The notes under the pieces are model-generated. The model was not told the origin of the DNA. It searched no databases and worked only from the letters and a program-made list of their open reading frames with translations. From positions 124,001 through 188,000 of the forward strand of contig NZ_JAGMUJ010000084.1 of assembly GCF_019049255.1 (NCBI RefSeq): a stretch of 64,000 nucleotides of DNA, given 5' to 3'. Both the position numbers and the translations under genes were made by a program. Shown piece after piece: positions 26,849-35,432 of this stretch. Position 1 is the stretch's first letter; each line of letters starts with the position of its first letter. Source of the stretch: Streptomyces sp. AC558_RSS880 (GTDB lineage Bacteria; Actinomycetota; Actinomycetes; Streptomycetales; Streptomycetaceae).

Positions 26849-28258
26849 GTGAGACACATACCACCGCAGAACTTTTCGCGAACGAACCGGAGAGCCGCGC
26901 TCTCCGTGTGGCGTCGGCCGCGGACGGCCCTCTGGATCGCGGCGGGTGCCGTGACCCTCGGGTTCCTCGTCGCGCTGGAGTTCGCCGCGCGTCACTACGG
27001 CCTGCCGGGGCCGATCACCAACCAGGTGCGGGAGGTGGTGTACGCCCCCAAGTCGGGCGGCCTGCTGTACGCCGCCATGGCGTTGATGATGGTGGTGCTC
27101 ACCTGGCGGGAACGGTTCGTCGCGGTGGGTGCGGCGATCGGCATCGACGTCGCCTTCCTGGTGGTCCGGTGGGCGGTCGACGCCGAGACGAACGGCGGCC
27201 ACCCCTTCGGCAACGGCGCCCTGTGGGTGATTCTGGGCGGTGCGGTCGTCGCCGTCACCCGCCGCACCGGCCGGGAACGGGTCCTGCTCCTGAAAGGCGT
27301 CGGACTGGCCCTGCTGCTGATGGCCGGCCGCAAGACCGGTGACACCTGGCTGTTCATCACGTCGAAGACCCGCCTGACGGTGCTCGACCAGTACGTGGCC
27401 ACCGCCGATCACGCGCTGGGCGACCCGTCGTGGCTGGCGGGCCGGATCGTGACGGCCACCGGCCCCGTCGGCTTCAACTTCCTCGACTTCGTCTACGGCA
27501 ATCTCGCGGTGGCCGCGGTCATCGCCGCGCTGTACCAACTGCGCCACGTGGCGGCCGAGCGCCGCTTCCCGCGCCACCACCTGGTGCGCACGTTCCTGGT
27601 GATCGGCCTCGTCGGGCCCGCCTTCTACATGATCTTCCCGGTGGTCGGGCCGCTCTTCGCCTACGGCACGGGCACCGAGCACTGGGCGGCGGTCAGTCTG
27701 TGGGCGCCGGACATGCCGCCCAGCGAGCCCTGGGCCGTGGCCGACCTGTGGCCGCGGACGCCGCCGCCGGTCGACACCCCGCACCCCATGCCGTTCGACG
27801 GGATCACCCCGCGGAACTGCATGCCCAGCCTGCACACGGCGTGGGCCACCGCGATCTTCATCCACTCCCGGAAGGGACCCCGCGCTCTGCGGTTCGCAGG
27901 AACGTTCTGGCTGGTCGCCACGCTCGCCGCGACGCTGGGATTCGGCTACCACTACGGCGCGGACCTCCTCGCCGGCGTGGTGTTCACGCTCACGATCGAG
28001 GCGGCACTGCGCTCGTTCGACCGGGGCTGGGACCGGTCGGGGGTCCTGCTGGCCGCCTACGGCGCGACAGTCTTCGCCGCGCTCCTGCTGTCCTACCGGT
28101 TCCTGCCGCTGACGATGGCCCAGCATCCCTGGGTGGCCGGACCGCTGCTGGTGCTGGCGACGGCCTCGGTGATCTACGGCTACGTACGGACCACCGCGCT
28201 GTGGGAGCCGAGGACCGCACCGGCGCGGCGACCGGAACCGCAACCCGAACTGATCTGA
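26849..28258 (+). CDS. PAP2 superfamily protein (inositolphosphotransferase-like), multi-pass membrane
   Basis: A 469-residue membrane protein with about ten helices. The C-terminal part has NCMPSLHTAWATAIF and the later GYHYGADLLAG, the second and third phosphatase motifs of PAP2/inositol-phosphoryl-transfer enzymes. No ribosome site precedes GTG 26849; a TAACAA element 11 bases upstream would fit a leaderless transcript, while GTG 26906 behind GGAGAG is an alternative start. It may remodel phospholipid or polyprenyl-phosphate head groups at the outer face of the membrane. Confidence 0.8.
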   Translation: MRHIPPQNFSRTNRRAALSVWRRPRTALWIAAGAVTLGFLVALEFAARHYGLPGPITNQVREVVYAPKSGGLLYAAMALMMVVLTWRERFVAVGAAIGIDVAFLVVRWAVDAETNGGHPFGNGALWVILGGAVVAVTRRTGRERVLLLKGVGLALLLMAGRKTGDTWLFITSKTRLTVLDQYVATADHALGDPSWLAGRIVTATGPVGFNFLDFVYGNLAVAAVIAALYQLRHVAAERRFPRHHLVRTFLVIGLVGPAFYMIFPVVGPLFAYGTGTEHWAAVSLWAPDMPPSEPWAVADLWPRTPPPVDTPHPMPFDGITPRNCMPSLHTAWATAIFIHSRKGPRALRFAGTFWLVATLAATLGFGYHYGADLLAGVVFTLTIEAALRSFDRGWDRSGVLLAAYGATVFAALLLSYRFLPLTMAQHPWVAGPLLVLATASVIYGYVRTTALWEPRTAPARRPEPQPELI

Positions 28259-28496
28259 GGCGTACCGCGCCGGCCCGTCCGCCGCGCCCCGCCACGCCCC
28301 GCCGCGAAGCCGCCGTGGCCCGCCCGGGCCGATGCCCGGCACGGCCGCGCCGGTCCGCCGGCGCTTCGACGAGGAGCGCCGGTGCGGGGCGCGTGCGGAT
28401 CCCGCCGTCCTGCGCGGGGGCGCCTCGCCGTCCCGGTCGTGGGAGCCGTGTGGTGTCCGCGGCACCGCCCTTGCCGGGCAGGCGCGGCGCGGGACG

Positions 28497-30914
28497 TCAG
28501 GCGGGCAGTTCGCGCAGGGCCTGTTCGGTCCGGGCCGCCGCGCCGGTCAGGCCGAGAGCGGTCTGCAGGCGGTGGGCGGCCGTGTAGTGTTCCCGGGCCT
28601 CGGCGACACGGCCGGCTCCGGCCTCCAGGGCCGCCAGTTCACCGTGCGCCGCGGCCTGGCGGGGGCGGTCGCCGATCCTGGTGAGCAGGGCCAGAGCGTC
28701 CCTCATGCCTGCCGCGGCCCGCTCCGGGTCGCCCCCGGCCAGGGCGACCCGGGCCAGACCGGCCGAGGACTCCGCCTCCCCGGCGGGGTTGTTGACCGCC
28801 CGGTGCAGGACGAGAGCGTCCCCGAAGTACGCGGCGGCCTCCCCGTTCCGTCCCTGCTCGTACGCGATGCCGCCGAGGGCGTTGAGTGCGAAGGCCTGCC
28901 CGAAGCGGTTCCCGGCCCGCCGGTGGAGGGTGACCGCTTCCCGGAAGTACCCGGTCGCCTCGCCGAGTTCACCCGCTGCCCGGGCGACGTGGCCGAGGCC
29001 GCGCAGCGCGTAGGCGAGGCCGATGCCGTCGTCGGCCTGCCGCTGGAGCTCCACCGCCTCCCGGAACCCCTCCCGCGCCCGGCCGTGGTCCCCGCGGACG
29101 CGCGCGACATGGGCCAGGCCGATCAGCGCGTAGCCCTGCCCCGCCGGGTCGTCCGCCGCCCGCGCGCACCGCAGGGCCTCCTCGAAGCGTTCCGTCGCGG
29201 CCGCGTAGTCGCCGCGCGCCCGGGCGACCTCCCCCAGCCCCCGCAGCGCGTCGGCCTCCCCCACCTTGTCCCCGGCCAGGCGAAGCAGCAGCGCCGCCTC
29301 CTCGAACCCGGCGACCGCCTCGTCGTGGCGGCGCCGGTCCCGCGCGATGTCGGCGAGGGCCGTGCGGGCCCGGCCCTGCCCCGCCTTGTCCCCGGCCCGC
29401 TCGGCGGCCGCCAGGACGTCCGTGTACAGCGCGGCCGCCTGCTCCTCACGGCCGTCCACGTACAGCAGCCGTGCGGTCCGCCGGGCCAGGCTCCCTCCCG
29501 TCTCCCATCCCTCGCCCAGCGCGGCCCGGGCCGCACCGCACAGCTCCTCGAAGGCGGCGTGGCTCCACATCCGCGCGTGGTCCGGGTTGTCGAACGGGCC
29601 GGTGCCCGAGGCCGGGACCGCCGCCCCGTACAGCAGGGCGTGCGCTGTGCCGGTGACGCCGTCCAGGTGCCGGTAGAGGCTGCGCCGGCCCCGCTCGACG
29701 GTCTCACGGGGGTCCTGGGCGGCGACGAGCCCCCGCGCGTACGCCACGAACAGGTCGTGGAAGACGTACCGGCGCTGCGGCAGCGAGGTCAGCATGCTGC
29801 GCTGCAGCAGCCGGACCAGGCGCACGGTGGCGAGTTCCGCGGGCATCCCGGCCAGCGCCGCTATCGAGGCGGCGTCGAAGTCCGGCCCCGGATGCCAGAC
29901 GCAGGTGCGCAGCATGGCCTGCAGGTCCGCGCTCAGGGCCTCGTACGAGACCGTGAACGCGGCGGCCGCCTCCCGGTCGGCGTCGTCGAGCTGCTCCAGG
30001 GGCCGGGTCGCGGACCGCATGACCGCGAGCAGGCCGACCGGGTCCATGTCGGCCAGCAGGGCGCCGACGGGACGCAGGGCCAGCGGCAGCCGGCCGCACA
30101 GCCGGGCGAGTTCGTGCAGCACCTCCCGCTCGCCGGACCCACCGGTCCCGTCCGCCGGTGACCGGCCCGCGATCCGCAGCAGCAGTTCCACGGCCTCGTC
30201 CGGCGGCAGCAGGGACACCTCCTCGCGGACCACCGCGTCCAGCCCCGCGAGCCGGTGCCGGCTCGTGACCAGCACCAGACAGCGGCCGGCGCTCGCCGGG
30301 CCCGGCAACAGGGGCTCGACCTGCGCGGCCTCGCGGGCGTTGTCGAGGAGCAGCAGCACCTTTCTGTCCGCCAGCCAGGCCCGCCACAGCTGGGCCTTGC
30401 CCGTCGTGCCGGTGGGGATGTCGGAGCCGTCGAAGCCGGCCAGCCGCAGCAGTTCCGCCAGGACCTCGCCCGGCTCGCGCGGCATGCTGCCGGGGGTGAA
30501 CCCGAACAGGTCCACCTCGAACCGGGCGTCCGGGAAGGCACCGGCCAGCCGGTCCGCGAGGGCGCGGGCCAGCGCGGACTTGCCGACGCCCCCCGTGCCG
30601 TGCAGCAGCGCGACGGCGGGAGAGCGCCGCTCGGTCAGGGCCGCCTCGCAGACGGCGGCCAGATCCGTGAGCAGCCCGGCGTGGCCGACCAGGACCGACG
30701 GGGGCGGCACCAGCGTGTTCAGCTCGATCCCCGGCCGTTCGGCGGCGGGGGCGCCGTAGAAGTGGTTGTGCTGGACGCCCTGCCCGATGACGGCCTGCTG
30801 CGCCCGGCCGGTCGCGCTCGCGTCCATGCCGACCGTCACGGAGGCGCCGGGGGCCCCGGCGGCCGGTGTCGCGCCCGGTGGGTCCGCCGGCGGCCGGTCC
30901 GTCCCTGCCGTCAC
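28497..30914 (-). CDS. NB-ARC (STAND) ATPase with TPR repeats and N-terminal Q/G/N-rich motif (NLR-like)
   Basis: An 805-residue protein. Residues about 26-54 hold a polar motif with core QAVIGQGVQHNHF. The NB-ARC ATPase follows, with Walker A GTGGVGKS (106-113), Walker B KVLLLLDNA near 185 and a sensor region LVLVTSRHRLAGL. A winged-helix region (RRYVFHDLFVAYARG) links to about eight TPRs (480-800). The architecture resembles AfsR-like proteins without the DNA-binding domain, and bacterial NLRs. GTG 30914 overlaps the stop of the partner gene. The N-terminal motif is repeated in that partner, suggesting recruitment by motif-motif assembly when the TPRs sense a ligand. The ligand is unknown. 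Confidence 0.85.
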   Translation of the reverse strand: MTAGTDRPPADPPGATPAAGAPGASVTVGMDASATGRAQQAVIGQGVQHNHFYGAPAAERPGIELNTLVPPPSVLVGHAGLLTDLAAVCEAALTERRSPAVALLHGTGGVGKSALARALADRLAGAFPDARFEVDLFGFTPGSMPREPGEVLAELLRLAGFDGSDIPTGTTGKAQLWRAWLADRKVLLLLDNAREAAQVEPLLPGPASAGRCLVLVTSRHRLAGLDAVVREEVSLLPPDEAVELLLRIAGRSPADGTGGSGEREVLHELARLCGRLPLALRPVGALLADMDPVGLLAVMRSATRPLEQLDDADREAAAAFTVSYEALSADLQAMLRTCVWHPGPDFDAASIAALAGMPAELATVRLVRLLQRSMLTSLPQRRYVFHDLFVAYARGLVAAQDPRETVERGRRSLYRHLDGVTGTAHALLYGAAVPASGTGPFDNPDHARMWSHAAFEELCGAARAALGEGWETGGSLARRTARLLYVDGREEQAAALYTDVLAAAERAGDKAGQGRARTALADIARDRRRHDEAVAGFEEAALLLRLAGDKVGEADALRGLGEVARARGDYAAATERFEEALRCARAADDPAGQGYALIGLAHVARVRGDHGRAREGFREAVELQRQADDGIGLAYALRGLGHVARAAGELGEATGYFREAVTLHRRAGNRFGQAFALNALGGIAYEQGRNGEAAAYFGDALVLHRAVNNPAGEAESSAGLARVALAGGDPERAAAGMRDALALLTRIGDRPRQAAAHGELAALEAGAGRVAEAREHYTAAHRLQTALGLTGAAARTEQALRELPA

Positions 30915-31345
30915 CGGGGCGCCTGGAAAGTGTTGTGCTGCTCGCCCTGGCCCTGCACCGCCTGCCGCGCCTGACCGGACGCGGTCGCGTGCACGGTGAC
31001 CTGCCCGGCGGCCACGCCGCCCGCCTGCGACCGCTCCCGGACGAACGCCACCAGGTCCCGCAGCTGCTGCGCCTGCTCCGGGGTGTCCTCCAGCAGATCC
31101 TCGAACCGCGTCCGCCAGGCCCCGGCCTGGCGGGCCGCGACCTGCTCCGTGTCGTCGCCGGCCGCCGCCAGTTCCTCACGGGCGCGTTCCAGGCGGGCTT
31201 CCTGCCGGGCCTCCTCCTGCGGATCGCCGCGGCCCAGCAGCCGGGCCGTGCGCTCGCGGCACTCCTGCCACGCGTCCGTGGCCATCGCCTGGACCAGTGC
31301 GCCGCCCCCGGCGGCGGCCAACGCGCTGAGCGCTTCCAGGAGCAT
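30911..31345 (-). CDS. Small helical protein with C-terminal amyloid-like motif (Bell-type candidate effector)
   Basis: A 144-residue protein. It begins with a Gly/Ala-rich amphipathic or hydrophobic helix (LLEALSALAAAGGGALVQAM), then a charged helical bundle to about residue 108, a flexible link and, at 116-140, a polar beta-prone motif with core QAVQGQGEQHNTF. That tail matches the N-terminal motif of the NB-ARC gene that overlaps it by four bases. ATG 31345 has GAGAGGA upstream. The layout (N-terminal helical domain, C-terminal prion-like motif, adjacent NLR carrying the same motif) is that described for Bell-domain cell-death effectors. The assignment rests on layout, not on a proven domain match. 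Confidence 0.7.
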   Translation of the reverse strand: MLLEALSALAAAGGGALVQAMATDAWQECRERTARLLGRGDPQEEARQEARLERAREELAAAGDDTEQVAARQAGAWRTRFEDLLEDTPEQAQQLRDLVAFVRERSQAGGVAAGQVTVHATASGQARQAVQGQGEQHNTFQAPR

Positions 31346-31673
31346 GGGGGTCCTCTCGTCGGCAACGGGGGTTCAAGTATGACCGAGCGCGGGGAAGTTG
31401 ATGATGGACGCGCGGCTGCCGGAGAGCGCGGGCCGGCCGCGCGTGACGCCGTGCGGTGACCTGCCGGTCCGCCGACGGTGATCCGGAGCCGACGCACCCC
31501 GCTGTCGGTCCGCGTGGGACCGGGCGGCCTCTCGTCCTCCGGCCCGGCGCGAGGGGAGCGCCCCCCATGCGGCCGCGCCGTCGTGACCTGACAGGTGTCA
31601 GGGTCACCGGGATCCCGTGGGTGCCTACCGTGGCGGTGTCATCATCGGTGGAACCTGCGACGACGGAGTGACG
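31346..31673. other. Intergenic region between divergent Bell/NLR operon and serine hydrolase gene
   Basis: About 330 bases. The right part holds the palindrome and minus-10 described at 31587-31631. The left part must contain the promoter of the NLR operon; no clear consensus was recognised there. Short open frames in it look like shadows. Confidence 0.5.
31587..31631 (+). promoter_or_regulatory. Palindrome plus minus-10 in front of the serine hydrolase gene
   Basis: CCTGACAGGTGTCAGG (31587-31602) is a perfect inverted repeat with 7-base arms around GG. Exactly 23 bases after it stands TACCGT (31626-31631), a minus-10-like hexamer 42 bases before the ATG. The same arrangement occurs at 35433-35477. 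The palindrome therefore sits against the minus-35 region and is a likely regulator site. Confidence 0.6.
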
Positions 31674-32858
31674 ATGAGAGGTACGACCCTGCCCGGAGTC
31701 GGGCGACTGTTACCGGCGGCCGCGGCCGTCCTGCTGCTGGCGTGGTGTGCGGTCGCCCCGGCGGCCGCCGGGGAGGAACGGCGTGCCGGTGCCGGGGACA
31801 CCGTGTCGTCCGCCGCGCAGGTGCCGGCGGGTGTCACCGCCGGTGTCGCGGTGTTCGACCGGCAGACCGGGACGTACACCGAACAGATCGCGTCCGGCGC
31901 GCAGTTCAGGTCCGCGTCGGTCGTCAAGCTGCTGCTGGCCCTGGACTTCCTGTGGAACCGGGGACCCGACTACACCGTCCCCGAAGCCGACCGGGCGCGG
32001 CTGGAGCCGATGCTGCGCAGCAGCGACGACGCCGCGGCCACCCACTACTGGAGGAACTACGGCCGCTCGGCGATCATCGACCGCATGGTGGCCAGGCTGG
32101 GGCTCGACGACACCGTGCCGCCGCCCGCCGGGTACGAGGAGTTCTGGGGCTACACCGCGCTCTCGGCGCGGGACACCGTGACGATCTACCGGTACGTCCT
32201 GGACCGGGCGCCCGCCCCCGTGCGTGACTTCGTCATGGGCAACCTGCGTCAGAGCACGCGCTGTGCCTCGGACCGCTTCGACCAGCACTTCGGCATCACC
32301 GGGGCGTTCGAGCGGCCGTGGGCGGTGAAGCAGGGATGGTCGGGCGACTTCCCCGACGGCACCTGCGGCACACCGTCCCTCGCGGCGGGCGTGACCGCGG
32401 ACCAGGGCACCGGGACCGGCGCGGCCGCGGTGGACCTGGACCGGCCCGCGCTGCACAGCACCGGCACGGTCGGTGCCGGTGACCGGGCCATCGTGGCCGT
32501 GCTCACGCTGCACCCGCTCGGCACCTCGTACGGCAAGGCGTACACCGACATCGGCCGGCTGACCCGCTCGCTGAACGTTCCGGGGGCGGTGCGGCCGTCC
32601 GGGACGTGGTTCGGGACGTGGAGCGAGTTCGTCAACGTGCGCGAGGACCCGTCCACCGGCAGGCCGCCGCTGCGGCAGCTGCCGGCGGGCGTGGAGGTGC
32701 TGGTGGGCTGCCAGGTCCGGGGCCAGGTCGTCACCGTGCCGCCGTACACCAACGAATGGTGGGCCTACCTGCCGCAGCACGGTGGCTACATCTCCAACAT
32801 CTACATCAGTTCGCCGGACAACAAGCTGCCGGGCGTCCCGGAGTGCGGCGGGCGGTAA
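31674..32858 (+). CDS. Secreted serine hydrolase (class A beta-lactamase-like) with C-terminal SH3-like domain
   Basis: A 394-residue exported protein with an Ala-rich signal peptide ending near AAAGEE. The beta-lactamase/transpeptidase-like fold shows an S-x-x-K motif in ASVVKLLLAL, a variant SDN as SSDD and a variant KTG as KQG (VKQGWSGDF). Residues about 310-394 resemble a bacterial SH3 wall-binding domain (SEFVNVREDPSTGRPP, WAYLPQHGGYISN). The altered second and third motifs make ordinary beta-lactamase activity doubtful; a cell-wall role is likelier. Codon 13 (31710-31712) in the signal peptide is TTA, predicting bldA dependence. Confidence 0.78.
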   Translation: MRGTTLPGVGRLLPAAAAVLLLAWCAVAPAAAGEERRAGAGDTVSSAAQVPAGVTAGVAVFDRQTGTYTEQIASGAQFRSASVVKLLLALDFLWNRGPDYTVPEADRARLEPMLRSSDDAAATHYWRNYGRSAIIDRMVARLGLDDTVPPPAGYEEFWGYTALSARDTVTIYRYVLDRAPAPVRDFVMGNLRQSTRCASDRFDQHFGITGAFERPWAVKQGWSGDFPDGTCGTPSLAAGVTADQGTGTGAAAVDLDRPALHSTGTVGAGDRAIVAVLTLHPLGTSYGKAYTDIGRLTRSLNVPGAVRPSGTWFGTWSEFVNVREDPSTGRPPLRQLPAGVEVLVGCQVRGQVVTVPPYTNEWWAYLPQHGGYISNIYISSPDNKLPGVPECGGR

Positions 32859-32875
32859 CCCCGGCGGGGAACGGG

Positions 32876-32915
32876 TACGGGCGGTGGGCGGGGCGGGGGA
32901 CGCTCACCGCCCGTA
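32876..32915. terminator. Hairpin between convergent serine hydrolase and kinase genes
   Basis: TACGGGCGGTG and CACCGCCCGTA form 11-base perfect arms around an 18-base G-rich loop. The structure lies between the stop of the plus-strand hydrolase and the end of the minus-strand kinase, whose stop codon it overlaps. It could end transcripts from both sides. Confidence 0.55.
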
Positions 32916-34451
32916 CGCGGCGAGGTGGCGCAGTACCTCCTCCACGTGCGGCCGTACCCGTTCGGGGACGCCGCGTTCCTCGATGACGGTCCGGTCGCTG
33001 GTGCGGTAGCCCGCGACGACCAGGGCCTGCAGGTCCTCCTTCGGCAGCCCCGCCTGCTTGAAGCGCTGGTCCAGCCAGCACACGTACAGGCTCATGGTGG
33101 CGATCGCGTCCGGCGCCGACATGTGGTCCTTGTCGCCGTCACCGTCCCCGTCGACGGCCCACGCGCGGAACACCGACGGCGTCCACATGGCGATGCCGTA
33201 CTCGTCGGTGGCGGGGCGGGCGGCGTTCACGTCGAAGTCGCTCTCCGCTTTCAGCATGGCGGCGAGCAGGGCCGGTGTGACCTCCTCGTCGGTGCAGCGG
33301 TGGGCGGCACGGTCGATGACCGGCCGGAGGGCGTCGGGCACGTCGGCGTCCGGCCGCAGGGCGCCGGGCGCCCCGGTCCGGGCGCCGGTGACCCGGGCCG
33401 GGGCGCCGCCGGCACGGTCGTCCCCCGCACGGTCGTCTCCCGCGAGCAACGCCATACCGGCGACGGCCACCGCGGTCAGGCCCAGGAGGGCGGCCAGGGC
33501 CGGTCCCGTACGCCGGCGGTGCGGGCGCGCGTCCCGGACCAGCCGCTCGACCCGGGCGGCGAGCCGCTGCGCGGTGTGCGGCTGCCGGGAGGCGTGGTCG
33601 GGGGCCAGGCAGTCGGCGATCAGGCCGCGCCAGCCCTCGTCGAGTCCGGCGTCGAGCCGCAGCGGCGCGGTGCCGCGCGCGTAGGACTGGGCCGCGAGGG
33701 AGCGGGCCCGGGCGGTGGCACCCGGGAAGGGGTGCAGGCCGCCGGTGAGCACCTGGTGCGCGAGGACGCCGAACGCCCAGACGTCGGCGGTCGGCCGGAC
33801 CACCGAGCCGAGCGTTCCGGTGCGCTGGGACCACCACTCGGGAGGCAGGTGGTCCAGGGTGCCGAGCGGGGGCAGATGGGCGTGGCTCCCGTCGAGCTCC
33901 ACCGCGAGCCCGAAGTCCGCCAGCCACACCTGCCCGCCCGCGCCCAGCAGGACGTTGGCCGGTTTGAGGTCGCCGTGCACCCATCCGGCGCCGTGCATGT
34001 GGGCGAGGCCGGCGGCGACGCCGCCGAGGATCCGGGCGGCGTCGGCGACCGCCCGGCCCTGCTCCGCGGCGTCCAGGACGTCCTTCACGCTGGCTTCGGC
34101 ACGGTCCATGACCAGGGCGGTCGCCCCGTCCAGGGCCGGCAGGTCCGGTACCGCGAGGGTGCACACGGCGCGGGTGCGGACGAGGTGAGGGTGGTCCGCC
34201 CCGGCGCTGAACCGCACCTCGCGGGCGACGAGTTCGCCGAAGGCGGTGCGCGGGCCGGGCGCGAGGGCTCCGGTCGGCAGCACCTTCACCGCCACGGGCG
34301 TGCCGTCGGCGAGCGAGCGGGCCTCGTACACGGTGCCCCATCCCCCGGAGCCGATGACCGCGCCGACCTCCCAGTCCCCCTCGATGCGGAACCCCTCCGG
34401 CAGCCTGGGCGGTTCCGGCTCGAGGTCGTCGGGTGCCTCGTGTGCCGTCAT
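32904..34451 (-). CDS. Transmembrane Ser/Thr protein kinase with extracellular lytic-transglycosylase-like domain
   Basis: A 515-residue protein. The kinase domain (25-300) has the glycine loop GSGGWGTV (34-41), VAVK with Lys56, catalytic loop HGDLKPAN (Asp161) and DFG (179-181), so it should be active. A membrane helix spans about 317-337. The outer part (372-515) has AMLKAESDFDVNAARP (Glu403 candidate) and later YGIAMWTPSVFRAW, resembling a soluble lytic transglycosylase/lysozyme-like fold. ATG 34451 overlaps the FHA gene stop and has AGGAGG upstream. Peptidoglycan binding outside coupled to kinase signalling inside is inferred; whether the outer domain still cuts glycan is unknown. Confidence 0.82.
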   Translation of the reverse strand: MTAHEAPDDLEPEPPRLPEGFRIEGDWEVGAVIGSGGWGTVYEARSLADGTPVAVKVLPTGALAPGPRTAFGELVAREVRFSAGADHPHLVRTRAVCTLAVPDLPALDGATALVMDRAEASVKDVLDAAEQGRAVADAARILGGVAAGLAHMHGAGWVHGDLKPANVLLGAGGQVWLADFGLAVELDGSHAHLPPLGTLDHLPPEWWSQRTGTLGSVVRPTADVWAFGVLAHQVLTGGLHPFPGATARARSLAAQSYARGTAPLRLDAGLDEGWRGLIADCLAPDHASRQPHTAQRLAARVERLVRDARPHRRRTGPALAALLGLTAVAVAGMALLAGDDRAGDDRAGGAPARVTGARTGAPGALRPDADVPDALRPVIDRAAHRCTDEEVTPALLAAMLKAESDFDVNAARPATDEYGIAMWTPSVFRAWAVDGDGDGDKDHMSAPDAIATMSLYVCWLDQRFKQAGLPKEDLQALVVAGYRTSDRTVIEERGVPERVRPHVEEVLRHLAAYGR

Positions 34452-35242
34452 GCGCGGGCCTCCTGCGGCGCGGTGCGGCGGCTGCGCGGCGGCAGCAGCG
34501 CCAGGTGCTCCTCGCGCACCAGACCGAACCTCAGTGCCATGAACGCCAGTTGGGCGCGCTTGGCGCCGGTGCGCGGGCCGTCGCCGGCCGCCTCGTCGCC
34601 GTACGGCAGGCGCAGTTTGGCGAACGCGAGGTAGTCGATGTGGTAGTTGACCGCCGAGCGCGTCAGGCTCCGGCAGGAGTCCAGCGGGCGCAGCCGCTCC
34701 ACGATGTCCCCGGCGCCGGGCAGTGCCGGGTCGGAGGGGTCCCGCAGCCGTGGCTCGCACAGGGCGACGAGGACGAGGAAGTACTTCGACGTGGGGTCCA
34801 GGGCGAAGGGGTGCACGGTCTGCTCGCCGGCGCCGTCGCCCGGCCGCTCCCCGAGGTAGGCGTGCTGCGGCGCGAACACCTTGAAGGCGGCGCTCCCGGT
34901 CAGGGCCGGCAGCACCACCCGGGAGAACTCGAACGGCACCGGCGCGCCGAGGCGTCCGGGTGCCACGGTGATGTACTCGCCCGCGCCCTCCAGGTTCTCC
35001 ACGACGTACGACATGCTGCGGCTGAAGTTGGACAGCCGCCAGTAGTCCCCCGCGGCCTCCAGCTGCCCGGCGCGGCGCGAGATCCCGGGATCCGGCAGAT
35101 TGACCGCCGTGGTTCCGTTTCCGGGTACGCCGCGGCCGAATTCGATGACGTCCCCGGGACCGAGGTGCAGCAGTCCGGGTCTGCCCGTTTCCCCCGGGAC
35201 CACCGCTGTGGCCTCCGGTAACTGGACGATGACGGTTTCCAT
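34448..35242 (-). CDS. FHA-domain protein coupled to the kinase
   Basis: A 264-residue protein. Residues about 25-95 contain an FHA-like core: IEFGRG, NLPDPGISRRAGQLEA and WRLSNFSRSMSYVVENLEG, matching the Gly-Arg, Ser-x2-Arg and Asn positions of phosphothreonine-binding domains. The rest is mixed with a Leu/Arg-rich C-terminal region (RSAVNYHIDYLAFAKLRL) that may be helical or DNA-binding. ATG 35242 follows GGGGGAGGA; an earlier TTG would place that site inside the gene. Codon 8 (35219-35221) is TTA. Its stop overlaps the kinase start, so it is probably the kinase substrate or reader and could limit kinase translation. Confidence 0.75.
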   Translation of the reverse strand: METVIVQLPEATAVVPGETGRPGLLHLGPGDVIEFGRGVPGNGTTAVNLPDPGISRRAGQLEAAGDYWRLSNFSRSMSYVVENLEGAGEYITVAPGRLGAPVPFEFSRVVLPALTGSAAFKVFAPQHAYLGERPGDGAGEQTVHPFALDPTSKYFLVLVALCEPRLRDPSDPALPGAGDIVERLRPLDSCRSLTRSAVNYHIDYLAFAKLRLPYGDEAAGDGPRTGAKRAQLAFMALRFGLVREEHLALLPPRSRRTAPQEARA

Positions 35243-35270
35243 CCGGTCCTCCCCCAAGTCGGTCGCGTGG

Positions 35271-35276
35271 ATTGTA
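35271..35276 (-). promoter_or_regulatory. Possible minus-10 box of the FHA-kinase operon
   Basis: Read on the minus strand this is TACAAT, 28 bases before the FHA start codon at 35242. It resembles a vegetative minus-10 box, but no clear minus-35 is seen at the usual distance. Confidence 0.3.
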
Positions 35277-35432
35277 GTGCGAACCCCGCCGGTCGCCCGC
35301 GCGGTTGCCGGGGACGCACCCGGGACTCCGCTTGACGCCGTGAGTCATCGGTGCGGTGGCCGCGCGCGACCGGATCGCGCCATGCGGCCCGTGGCCGGAA
35401 AGGGCTCTCCCGGTAGGCCGGCGAAGCACCCT

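Noticed and set aside
28497..30914. AfsR/SARP-type transcription factor
   Set aside because: The NB-ARC and TPR parts match, but there is no N-terminal winged-helix and BTA domain; instead there is a Q/G/N-rich motif.
31674..32858. Beta-lactamase resistance gene
   Set aside because: The SDN and KTG motifs are altered (SDD, KQG) and an SH3-like tail is fused, so antibiotic hydrolysis is not supported.
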